Assembly: GCA_001603765.1 (NCBI GenBank)
Contig: LUZV01000285.1
Span: 1-5,359, forward strand
Direction of reading: 5' to 3'
Length of the DNA stretch: 5,359 bases
DNA from: Anaerolineales bacterium Chloro_02
GTDB lineage: Bacteria; Chloroflexota; Anaerolineae; Anaerolineales; Anaerolineaceae
A program made the position numbers and the translations under genes. Below the pieces are notes generated by a model. It saw only the letters and a list, made by a program, of their open reading frames with translations. It searched no databases and was not told where the DNA came from. Shown here piece after piece: positions 1-5,359 of the stretch; position 1 is the first letter of the stretch, and the number at the start of each line of letters is the position of its first letter.

Positions 1-901
1 GGATTCCACCAACACGATTGTGGGTGAGTATATCGCCGCTGAAACAGCCGACTTCAGTCTTCGGCTGCGGCTTCGGGGCGCAGCCCAAAACCTGACCGTT
101 GCCGCAAGCTGCGAGGGAACATCTAAACCTGATTTCATTGAATATCATCTCCCGCTTGCCAGGTCTTTTTCCCTTTCCATCAGCGATCAGTTCGCGGCGC
201 AGGTTGATCAGTACCAGGGCGTGACAATCCGCACATACGTTTTCCCGCAGCATGGGAATGCCGCGCAGACCATGGTTGAGATCGCGAAAAACGCGCTTGA
301 CCTGTTCTCGGAGCTTTTTTACCCCTATCCCCGCCAAACCCTTAGCCTGGTAGCTGCCGACTTCCTCCACAATATGGAAACAGACGGTATGCTGCTCATT
401 AGCAAGGGAGTGATTGACTTCTACCGGGATGCGCCGCTCAATAATCTGACGATCCTTTTACCTCATGAGATTTCACACCAGTGGCTCTACAGCCTGGTCG
501 GCAATGACCCCTCTAAGGAACCCTGGCTGGACGAAGCTCTCGCCACTTACAGCGAAGCGCTTTATTTTGAGCGTTATCAGCCCGATCATTTGGAGTGGTG
601 GTGGCAGAACCGTGTGATAGGGTTTAAACCCAAAGGCTGGGTCGATTCCGGCACGGGCATTACCGGCGGTTACCCCACCTACCGGGACGCGGTTTACCTG
701 AACGGAGCCAACTTTTTGCAGAGCTTGCGTGAATTAATTGGCGATCAGGCGTTTTTTGCCGCTCTTAAACAATACGTGGTTGAAAATACCTACCGAATTG
801 CCTCAGAAGCAGATTTCTTCAAAGCTGTCCGCGCCCACAGCAGCGCAGATCTTTCCCTACTTTTGCGACAGTATTTCCAAAATCCCCCATCTTTTGAGTA
901 A
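1..901 (+). CDS. M1-family zinc metallopeptidase (aminopeptidase-like), C-terminal fragment
   Basis: The frame is open to the left edge (first full codon at 2), so the GTG at 20 is probably internal and the N-terminus is missing; 299 residues are visible. Numbering from position 2, HEISH (H155, E156, H159) followed by 18 residues and E178 in 'PWLDEALATYSE' is the HExxH-x18-E zinc site of M1 gluzincins. Upstream, 'NMETDG' (E126) occupies the place of the GAMEN substrate-recognition motif. Y232 in 'VYLNGANF' matches the catalytic Tyr before the usual 'KGA'. Family knowledge says such enzymes remove N-terminal residues from peptides. The protein stops about 120 residues after E178, so it lacks the long helical C-terminal domain of large M1 aminopeptidases. 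Cellular location cannot be judged without the N-terminus. The TAA stop (899-901) lies one base from the stop of the convergent gene. Fold and active site are well supported; the exact substrate is unknown. Confidence 0.9.
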   Translation, partial: DSTNTIVGEYIAAETADFSLRLRLRGAAQNLTVAASCEGTSKPDFIEYHLPLARSFSLSISDQFAAQVDQYQGVTIRTYVFPQHGNAAQTMVEIAKNALDLFSELFYPYPRQTLSLVAADFLHNMETDGMLLISKGVIDFYRDAPLNNLTILLPHEISHQWLYSLVGNDPSKEPWLDEALATYSEALYFERYQPDHLEWWWQNRVIGFKPKGWVDSGTGITGGYPTYRDAVYLNGANFLQSLRELIGDQAFFAALKQYVVENTYRIASEADFFKAVRAHSSADLSLLLRQYFQNPPSFE

Positions 902-902
902 C

Positions 903-2378
903 TCAGTCCGCTGAGATCATACTTGCCGAGTCTGAGAGTGTGCTGGCGCGCACTCTTTGAGTCCCGCGCACCAATTCACCCTGATACGCGGCATACCCTT
1001 CTACCGGCGTCCATCCCTCAAGGATGAAGGGCAAAACGCCCCAGGCAGCCGGGATCCACTGACCGTTATATTTCCGCGCCAAATGAACATGTGTGCCGGT
1101 GGCGCTGCCGCCTTCACAGGAAGGTCGTCCAACCCGGTCGCCCTGTTTGAGGCGATCGCCAAGTTTCACCCTGCCTTCCTCCGCCACATGAAGGTAGAGG
1201 ATCACCCAGCCAGTGCGCTCGTCGCCGTCCCCATCCAGATCAAGCATCACCGTGCCTGTGTCTATGCGCGCGACAACACCATCCGCCACCGCTAACGCGT
1301 ATTGTTCTGTCTCAACGCAGCCGTGGGTCTTGCTCGGCGGCGCAAAGTCGATCGCCGCCCAAGGTTTGCGCGTGCCCCAACCGGTATGCGGACCGCCAGT
1401 GTAAGACCAGGTGGTTCCGGTTTGGAAGGGCAAAATAAATTGAGGTTGGGTCAGCGAACCCGGCAAAACCGTGAGATTTCGCAGCCACGGGTCGCCAAAA
1501 AGGTCCTTGAAAGTCTTCGCGAAGCCGTCCGGACCAATCGCCTTCTTATACTCTTCTCCCCTGTAGACTTGTGAGAAGTAGTACTGCAGCGCCACTGTGG
1601 CAGAATTTTGCCAGGGGTCAATGTTCTCAATGGTGCCATCTGCTAAAGCTAACGAGGTCAGCTCACCATTGAAATAGCGGTAAAAGCCATCATTCAAAAT
1701 GTCTGCCGCGTAGGAAATCTGCAGTTCAACGCTGCGGTGATAGTTATCAAAGCCCAAAAAGGTCGCTTCCTTTGTCCGATCCCGCTGAGGGTTACTGAGC
1801 GCTCCAGTTTGATATTCCACTAATGCCAGCAGAAGTTTGGGGTTCAGGCTGTAGTTTTCAGCATAATACTTGATGACCCCAGCCGAGTTCCGGTATTTTT
1901 CCTGAATGAACGCGCCGAAATTTTTAAACCACCCTCCGGTCGAATCAAGAAAAACGCTTAGATCAAAGTCCAGTAAGTCGGGTCCGTAAACAAACGCGGC
2001 ATCCGGGATGATCTGGTAGCTCGGCCCCCAAAAGGGAACATAGTAAATTGGCATCTTCATTGGAAACCCCGGCGGAAGCGTGGTCACATCTTTTGGGATC
2101 GCGGGGTTTGAGAAGAGTATCTCTGAAGGGGACGTGCCGAAGCGTTTGGAAAGAAGGTTCAGGTTGTCGCCGCTTTGGGCAATGTAGTCCACCAAAGTCC
2201 CTGGCGGATAAACGGGACGGGTATCATAGGGCGTGGCAGTAGGTTCAATTGCCGCGCTATCCGGCGCAGTTTGTGAAATGATATAAGTTGGGCGCTGATG
2301 CGGCGTGCAGCTTGCGACAAGTAAGAGGACGCTAAGCCAGTTGAGCCATCGTTTTTTGAACAGGTTAGGGGCTTTCAT
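903..2378 (-). CDS. LysM / M23 metallopeptidase lipoprotein (cell-wall hydrolase)
   Basis: 491 residues. The N-terminus is a lipoprotein signal: basic 'KKR' at 8-10, a hydrophobic core, and lipobox V-A-S-C with Cys24 as the lipidated residue. This fits the ATG at 2378 as the start. A short Pro/Thr linker (about 45-60) leads to a LysM module (about 62-112). A middle domain contains 'NPKLLLALVEYQTG' (179-192), which aligns with the start of SLT lytic transglycosylases but has Gln190 where the catalytic Glu would be. The M23 domain (about 325-446) has zinc ligands H331, D344 (H-x12-D) and H432, with catalytic H397 and H430 (TGTHVH). A DxDxDG loop lies at 380-385, and Cys354/Cys421 are shared with both paralogues. 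The expected role is a membrane-tethered peptidoglycan endopeptidase acting outside the cytoplasmic membrane. It is third in a same-strand array, 56 bases after the previous stop, with only a weak ribosome site. It converges with the M1 gene. The peptide bond cut is unknown. Confidence 0.9.
   Translation of the reverse strand: MKAPNLFKKRWLNWLSVLLLVASCTPHQRPTYIISQTAPDSAAIEPTATPYDTRPVYPPGTLVDYIAQSGDNLNLLSKRFGTSPSEILFSNPAIPKDVTTLPPGFPMKMPIYYVPFWGPSYQIIPDAAFVYGPDLLDFDLSVFLDSTGGWFKNFGAFIQEKYRNSAGVIKYYAENYSLNPKLLLALVEYQTGALSNPQRDRTKEATFLGFDNYHRSVELQISYAADILNDGFYRYFNGELTSLALADGTIENIDPWQNSATVALQYYFSQVYRGEEYKKAIGPDGFAKTFKDLFGDPWLRNLTVLPGSLTQPQFILPFQTGTTWSYTGGPHTGWGTRKPWAAIDFAPPSKTHGCVETEQYALAVADGVVARIDTGTVMLDLDGDGDERTGWVILYLHVAEEGRVKLGDRLKQGDRVGRPSCEGGSATGTHVHLARKYNGQWIPAAWGVLPFILEGWTPVEGYAAYQGELVRGTQRVRASTLSDSASMISAD
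935..958 (+). terminator. Possible terminator of the M1 peptidase gene, inside the 3' end of the convergent gene
   Basis: AGAGTGTGC (935-943), loop TGGC (944-947), and GCGCACTCT (948-956) form a 9-bp stem with one G-T wobble, followed by TT (957-958). The T next to the stem is counted in it, so the run is TTT at 956-958. It starts 34 bases after the M1 stop codon. The run of T follows it only in the + direction, which suits the M1 transcript. The T tract is short, so strength as an intrinsic terminator is doubtful. The same bases code the last residues of the 903-2378 gene. Confidence 0.35.
1480..1499. repeat. 20-bp exact repeat, copy 1 (second copy at 3018-3037)
   Basis: CGCAGCCACGGGTCGCCAAA occurs here and at 3018-3037 without mismatch. 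On the minus strand it codes the conserved FGDPWLR stretch just before the M23 domain of the two neighbouring paralogues. It is best explained by common descent, or possibly by recent gene conversion, rather than as a separate element. Confidence 0.6.
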
Positions 2379-2406
2379 ACAAAATTACCGCGTGGTTCTG
2401 TTTTGT

Positions 2407-2415
2407 ACTATACCA
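2407..2415 (-). promoter_or_regulatory. Possible extended -10 promoter for the 903-2378 gene
   Basis: On the minus strand TGGTATAGT matches an extended -10 (TGn + TATAAT) with one mismatch in the hexamer (2412-2407). It lies in the only real intergenic gap (2379-2434), and transcription starting about 7 bases on would leave a leader of roughly 20 bases before the ATG at 2378. No -35 hexamer is recognisable at 16-18 bp spacing. The gene could equally be read through from the genes before it. Confidence 0.3.
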
Positions 2416-2434
2416 CAAACTGAAATTGGGCTGA

Positions 2435-4159
2435 TCAGTCCAGCGTAATGTGTGAGTTCGCCGCCCCAACCACACTGGCTCTAACCACCTGATCACCCCG
2501 AACCAGCCAACCACTGAGGTACGCCGAACCCGCTTTTGCCCTCCAACCGCTCATCACAAAGGGTAAGGGTCCATCCGCAGGCACCCACTCGCCATTGTAC
2601 TTTCGCACAATATGCAGATGAGTTCCGGTAGAAATTCCGCCTTCACAGGATGGATGCCCGATGTGATCCCCGGCTTCAACCCAGGTGCCTGGCTTAACCC
2701 GCTGATTGCTGGAAACGTGCAGGTAGATGATGTTCCATCCGGTTTGTTCGTATCCATCGCCGTCCATATCCACCACAACCGTTCCGTTCCCGGATCGCAC
2801 AACCAGTCCGGAGCCAACGGAATTCACCCAAGACCAGTTCGTCTGACAGCCGGTTTCAGCAGATGGCGGAGCAAAATCCAGCGCCGCGCGCACATCCGCC
2901 GCTCCCCAGGCAGCGTGCGGTCCAACTGTCATAGACCAGATAACTCCCCTAGAGAAGGGAAGTTGCAGTTCAGGTTGCTGAACATCCGGCGTAAACAGGG
3001 GTTCAAATTCCAGCGCGCGCAGCCACGGGTCGCCAAACATGTTTTGATAAGTCCAGATGAAACTTTTCTCCCCATATAGCGCCTCCGCCCAGGCGGAAAA
3101 ACCTTTTTGCTTGGAGAAAAAGTGCATCAAACCAACCGTGCCGCAATTCAATTCCGCTGAAAGGCGCGTCTCAGTTTTGTCGGGGAATTCCAGCACAACC
3201 ATTGTGCCTTCGCGCCAGCCGTAATAGCCTGTCTCGATGATACCGGCAGCTGCTTCAAGCTGTTTATAAAGCCCCACGCTGTCTTCGTTGACAATTCCGA
3301 GCGGATAGACGCTTTGCTGTTTTGTTTGAGGTCCGCCATAAACCCAATTGCTCTCATATTCAAGCAGAGCCAGGAGCAAACGGGGATGGATGGAGAATTC
3401 TCGGGCGACCTTTTCAATAATCTCAGCGCCGCTCATCATTCCAAAGCTATAAACTGATTCCTGGTATCGCGCGAGGTAGCCGCCAGCCTGGCGAACAAAC
3501 TCGGCGACATCAAAATCAATGGAAGAGGGGCTGTTGGTCACCTCACTGTCGGGCATGAGTTTAAGCGGTGAGGTCGTTTCATCCAACCGATTGGGAATAA
3601 GCAGCAGCTGCCCTTCCGGAATTAAACCCTCAGCCGGCAAATATTCCTGCGAGCTAATATCCTGCGCTTCCACCCCAAAACGCACCGCCAAAACGCCGAG
3701 GCTGTCACCGCTTTGGGCGTAATAGAGGATTGGCGCGCCTTCCGCGTATGAAATCAGCCGCGCTTGTGTTGGAATTGCTTCCAGAGTTTGAGGCGCTTGG
3801 GTTGGGTCTGATTGAACCGCAACCAGTTCCTCAGGGGTATCTGTCGGCGCGAGTGTGGCGGTTGGGGATTGAGCGCCCACCAGATTGACGCCGGCAAATG
3901 GAGCTGGATTTTCTGGCGCGGGAGCCAAATTGGCAGGGTCTGCCAGGTTTGGAAGGCTAGGTTTGGGTAACGCGGCAGAGGATGATGAGGATTGGAAAAG
4001 AAAAACGCCAACGCCTGCTAAAACAACCACCATGCCAAGCAAGAAGCGCTGTCGGCGCCGCCGACGGTTAAGCCGTTCGAGGCGAATTTCGCGTTGGCTC
4101 TTAGTTTCCGATTTCGTTGAAATCGGCACGGCCATTGTAAGCTTCAACTGTCTTTCCAT
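2435..4159 (-). CDS. Membrane-anchored LysM / SLT-like / M23 metallopeptidase
   Basis: 574 residues from the ATG at 4159. A second ATG at 4135 (Met9) has a slightly better upstream GAAG and a smaller overlap with the preceding gene, so either start is possible. An Arg-rich tail ('RRRRRQR', 32-38) precedes one membrane segment (about 39-56), as in a signal anchor with the bulk outside. A Ser/Pro/Thr-rich linker (about 57-135) leads to LysM (about 144-190). The middle domain has 'LLALLEYESNW' (262-272), with Glu269 in the place of the SLT catalytic Glu in a typical 'xxES' context, so lytic transglycosylase-like activity is possible here but unproven. The M23 domain has H415, D428 (H-x12-D) and H516 as ligands, with H481 and H514 catalytic. 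It has DxDxDG at 464-469 and the Cys438/Cys505 pair. The 20-bp segment coding the conserved FGDPWLR stretch is identical in the 903-2378 gene. An extra Cys339 is unique to this copy. It is the middle gene of the array, probably translated coupled to the gene before it. Confidence 0.9.
   Translation of the reverse strand: MERQLKLTMAVPISTKSETKSQREIRLERLNRRRRRQRFLLGMVVVLAGVGVFLFQSSSSSAALPKPSLPNLADPANLAPAPENPAPFAGVNLVGAQSPTATLAPTDTPEELVAVQSDPTQAPQTLEAIPTQARLISYAEGAPILYYAQSGDSLGVLAVRFGVEAQDISSQEYLPAEGLIPEGQLLLIPNRLDETTSPLKLMPDSEVTNSPSSIDFDVAEFVRQAGGYLARYQESVYSFGMMSGAEIIEKVAREFSIHPRLLLALLEYESNWVYGGPQTKQQSVYPLGIVNEDSVGLYKQLEAAAGIIETGYYGWREGTMVVLEFPDKTETRLSAELNCGTVGLMHFFSKQKGFSAWAEALYGEKSFIWTYQNMFGDPWLRALEFEPLFTPDVQQPELQLPFSRGVIWSMTVGPHAAWGAADVRAALDFAPPSAETGCQTNWSWVNSVGSGLVVRSGNGTVVVDMDGDGYEQTGWNIIYLHVSSNQRVKPGTWVEAGDHIGHPSCEGGISTGTHLHIVRKYNGEWVPADGPLPFVMSGWRAKAGSAYLSGWLVRGDQVVRASVVGAANSHITLD
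3018..3037. repeat. 20-bp exact repeat, copy 2 (first copy at 1480-1499)
   Basis: Identical to 1480-1499 and in the equivalent coding position of the 2435-4159 gene. The third paralogue has diverged at this place (FGFPFAF at the protein level), so the repeat is not shared by all three genes. Confidence 0.6.
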
Positions 4160-5359
4160 TTTTTGTCAGTGTTCCGTCGTAAACTGTCCCATAACTCGCT
4201 GCTATCCAGCCTCCAAGGTTAAAGGGGATGCTGCCTCCGGCTCCAATCCAGACTCCGTTGTAGCGTCTGGCGATGTGGAAGTGCGTGCCGGTGGTCACCC
4301 CGCCTTCACAGGAGGCATAACCAATCACATCTCCTGCTGCAACTTGTGTGCCAACAGGGATTCGCCCTTTCGCCGCGATATGAAAGTAATGCACCGTCCA
4401 GCCTGTTTGTTCTGAGCCGTCGCCGTCAAAGTCCAACACCACTGCTGCCGCGCCAGACCGCACCACCAACCCATCCGCAACCGCTAAAACCGGCGCATCG
4501 CTCGAATAGCAGCCATAGTCGTCATCTTTTCCCGGAGGAGCAAAGTCTAACGCAGCCCAGATGCTGCCGGTGCCATAACCCCAATGTGGCCCGGATGTAA
4601 ACAGCCAGGTGTCGCCCGGGGCGAACGGCAGGATAAAACTGGGCTGAGTCAATCCGTTGGGCACAAGCGGGTCGATGGTGAAGGCAAACGGAAAACCGAA
4701 CATTTCCATGTATGTGGCGTATAAACCGGATTCTGAAACAGCTGCCTTCCAGTCCGCTTTGCCCTTAACCAGGCTGAAAAAATGCTGCACGCCTGCAGTG
4801 GCTGGGTTGATGGTCGGGTCGATGCGCATGACCTCACCATCCGAAAGGACCCAAACCGCCAGGCTCCCCTGTTGCCAGAGCGCGCTGCCGCGCAGGAGTT
4901 CATTGGCAGCCCAACCCAGTTGTTTATACAGCCCCTGATAGCGCGTGTTCACCAGCCCAAGCGGGTAATCAGAAGAAACGCCGCTCTTGCCATCACCTCG
5001 CACCCAACCGCTTTGGAATTCCAGCAATGCCAGCAGCAAGCGCGGGTTGACGCTGTTCTCATCGGCTACGCGCTGGACGATCTCAGCGCCGCTGAGGTGG
5101 CTTTCATCATCCAGAGTCTCCTCATATCGGCTCAGCTTGCTGTTAAACTGCCAGACAATCGCTTTGGTGTCAAAATCCTTCGCGGAGGGGCTATAAAACA
5201 GCTCCGATTCAGGAATAATCTTAAAACTGGTTGCTTGCTCGTTGGCGCTGGCAGGCGGAATAAATAAGGTTTGATCGGGTTTGATCAGGTTCGGGTCGTT
5301 GATCTTATTCCGTTCGAGGATCTGTTTGACGGAAACCTGGTGCAGCAGCGCGATTTGCG
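4101..5359 (-). CDS. LysM / M23 metallopeptidase, 5' end outside window
   Basis: The reading frame stays open to the right edge (first full codon at 5357-5355), so this is the C-terminal 418 residues of a longer protein. A start at the TTG at 5039 would cut through the conserved 'NPRLLLALLEFQSGW' stretch and is rejected. Numbering from the edge, residues 1-35 are most of a LysM module ('QILERNKINDPNLIKPDQTL'). The middle domain carries Gln115 where SLT enzymes have the catalytic Glu. The M23 domain has H258, D271 (H-x12-D) and H361 as zinc ligands, with H326 and H359 catalytic. DxDxDG lies at 309-314, and the Cys pair is Cys283/Cys350. The stretch that reads FGDPWLR in the other two copies is FGFPFAF here, so this copy has drifted. 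The TAA stop (4101-4103) lies inside the next gene. The expected role is a secreted or anchored peptidoglycan endopeptidase; the anchor type cannot be seen. Confidence 0.88.
   Translation of the reverse strand, partial: QIALLHQVSVKQILERNKINDPNLIKPDQTLFIPPASANEQATSFKIIPESELFYSPSAKDFDTKAIVWQFNSKLSRYEETLDDESHLSGAEIVQRVADENSVNPRLLLALLEFQSGWVRGDGKSGVSSDYPLGLVNTRYQGLYKQLGWAANELLRGSALWQQGSLAVWVLSDGEVMRIDPTINPATAGVQHFFSLVKGKADWKAAVSESGLYATYMEMFGFPFAFTIDPLVPNGLTQPSFILPFAPGDTWLFTSGPHWGYGTGSIWAALDFAPPGKDDDYGCYSSDAPVLAVADGLVVRSGAAAVVLDFDGDGSEQTGWTVHYFHIAAKGRIPVGTQVAAGDVIGYASCEGGVTTGTHFHIARRYNGVWIGAGGSIPFNLGGWIAASYGTVYDGTLTKNGKTVEAYNGRADFNEIGN
4108..4126. promoter_or_regulatory. Perfect 8-bp inverted repeat in the overlap of two M23 genes
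   Basis: CCGATTTC (4108-4115), GTT (4116-4118), GAAATCGG (4119-4126). In the minus-strand mRNA this hairpin lies between the candidate ATG at 4135 and the upstream stop at 4103-4101, within the first codons of the 2435-4159 gene. No T tract follows on either strand, so it is not an intrinsic terminator. A role in translational coupling is inference; chance within coding sequence is the alternative. Confidence 0.4.
4142..4145 (-). promoter_or_regulatory. Weak ribosome-binding site candidate for the internal start at 4135
   Basis: GAAG lies 6 bases before the ATG at 4135-4133. The upstream ATG at 4159 has only GGAA at a 12-base distance. The site mildly favours the shorter protein beginning MAVPIS. 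Both starts lie inside the end of the preceding gene, so translation may be coupled and need little Shine-Dalgarno pairing. Confidence 0.25.

Larger units (their letters stand above)
903..5359 (-). repeat. Head-to-tail array of three paralogous LysM-M23 genes
   Basis: Three consecutive same-strand genes encode the same domain order with matching motifs: 'LLAL(L/V)E', the H-x12-D pair, DxDxDG followed by 'TGW', 'SCEGG', 'TGTHxH' and '(K/R)YNG'. The DNA for SCEGG (CGCCTTCACAGGA on the + strand) is identical in all three copies, near 1110, 2639 and 4301. This indicates tandem duplication followed by divergence, greatest in the N-terminal anchors and linkers. The left boundary is the stop of the last gene; the right boundary is beyond the window. 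Confidence 0.85.

Noticed and set aside
957..1574. Open frames on the + strand (957-1295, 1213-1404, 1302-1574)
   Set aside because: They lie antisense to the motif-rich M23 domain of the 903-2378 gene and show no recognisable motif or ribosome site; they are shadows of the real gene.
2402..2420. Short inverted repeat TTTGT...ACAAA in the 56-base gap
   Set aside because: The stem is only 5 bp with an 8-base loop and no T tract, too weak for a terminator or a confident operator.
4051..4065. Near-perfect palindrome GTCGGCG-c-CGCCGAC
   Set aside because: It codes part of the Arg run before the membrane segment; repeated CGN arginine codons produce such palindromes by composition.
3885..4415. 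176-codon + strand open frame across the junction of two M23 genes
   Set aside because: It is antisense to two well-supported coding ends, and its composition (Arg/Ser/Cys-rich) looks like a complement artefact.
4782..5267. 161-codon + strand open frame
   Set aside because: The opposite strand carries the LysM and middle domain of the M23 gene in an uninterrupted frame, including the part beyond 5039 that lacks a start codon inside the window.
5269..5288. Tandem 10-bp near-repeat GTTTGATC(G/A)G
   Set aside because: It lies inside the LysM coding region (LIKPDQT) and has only two units with one mismatch; chance is sufficient.
903..5359. Phage endolysin or secretion-system cassette
   Set aside because: LysM plus M23 domains occur in phage lysins, but there is no holin, tail or portal gene, and the lipobox and signal anchor indicate housekeeping envelope proteins.

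Overview
The window reads as bacterial chromosome, most likely Chloroflexota of the Anaerolineae type. That placement is an inference from style: secreted proteins with Pro/Thr 'PTATP'-like linkers, a LysM + M23 architecture I associate with that group, and an M1 metallopeptidase of the same flavour. No marker gene is present to confirm it. The DNA is almost entirely coding. The only gaps are 1 base at 902 and 56 bases at 2379-2434. I see no tRNA, rRNA, CRISPR array, insertion sequence or phage gene.

Layout. Positions 1-901 (+) hold the 3' part of an M1-family (gluzincin) zinc metallopeptidase gene. It ends one base before the stop codon of an oppositely transcribed gene, so the two converge tail to tail. 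From 5359 down to 903 (-), three paralogous genes lie head to tail in the order 5359-4101 (5' end outside the window), 4159-2435 and 2378-903. The first two overlap by 59 or 35 bases depending on the start used. The last two are 56 bases apart, with a possible extended -10 promoter between them.

The three paralogues share one design: an export signal or anchor (seen in two), a LysM peptidoglycan-binding module, a middle region resembling the start of a soluble-lytic-transglycosylase (SLT) fold, and a C-terminal M23 metallopeptidase domain. The M23 domain has the His-x12-Asp ... His ... HxH arrangement of the LasA/beta-lytic (M23A) type and carries a conserved DxDxDG calcium-loop-like insertion. 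All metal-binding and catalytic residues are intact in all three. They differ in anchoring: the 903-2378 product is a lipoprotein, while the 2435-4159 product has an Arg-rich cytosolic tail and one membrane segment. They also differ at the position matching the SLT catalytic Glu: Glu in the middle gene, Gln in the two flanking genes.

Together the array looks like a locally amplified set of surface-attached cell-wall hydrolases, plausibly for peptidoglycan remodelling. The convergent M1 peptidase is a neighbour with no visible functional link. The least ordinary points are the triplication with divergent anchors, the Glu/Gln split, a perfect 8-bp inverted repeat in the overlap between two of the genes, and a terminator-like hairpin inside the 3' coding end of the 903-2378 gene.
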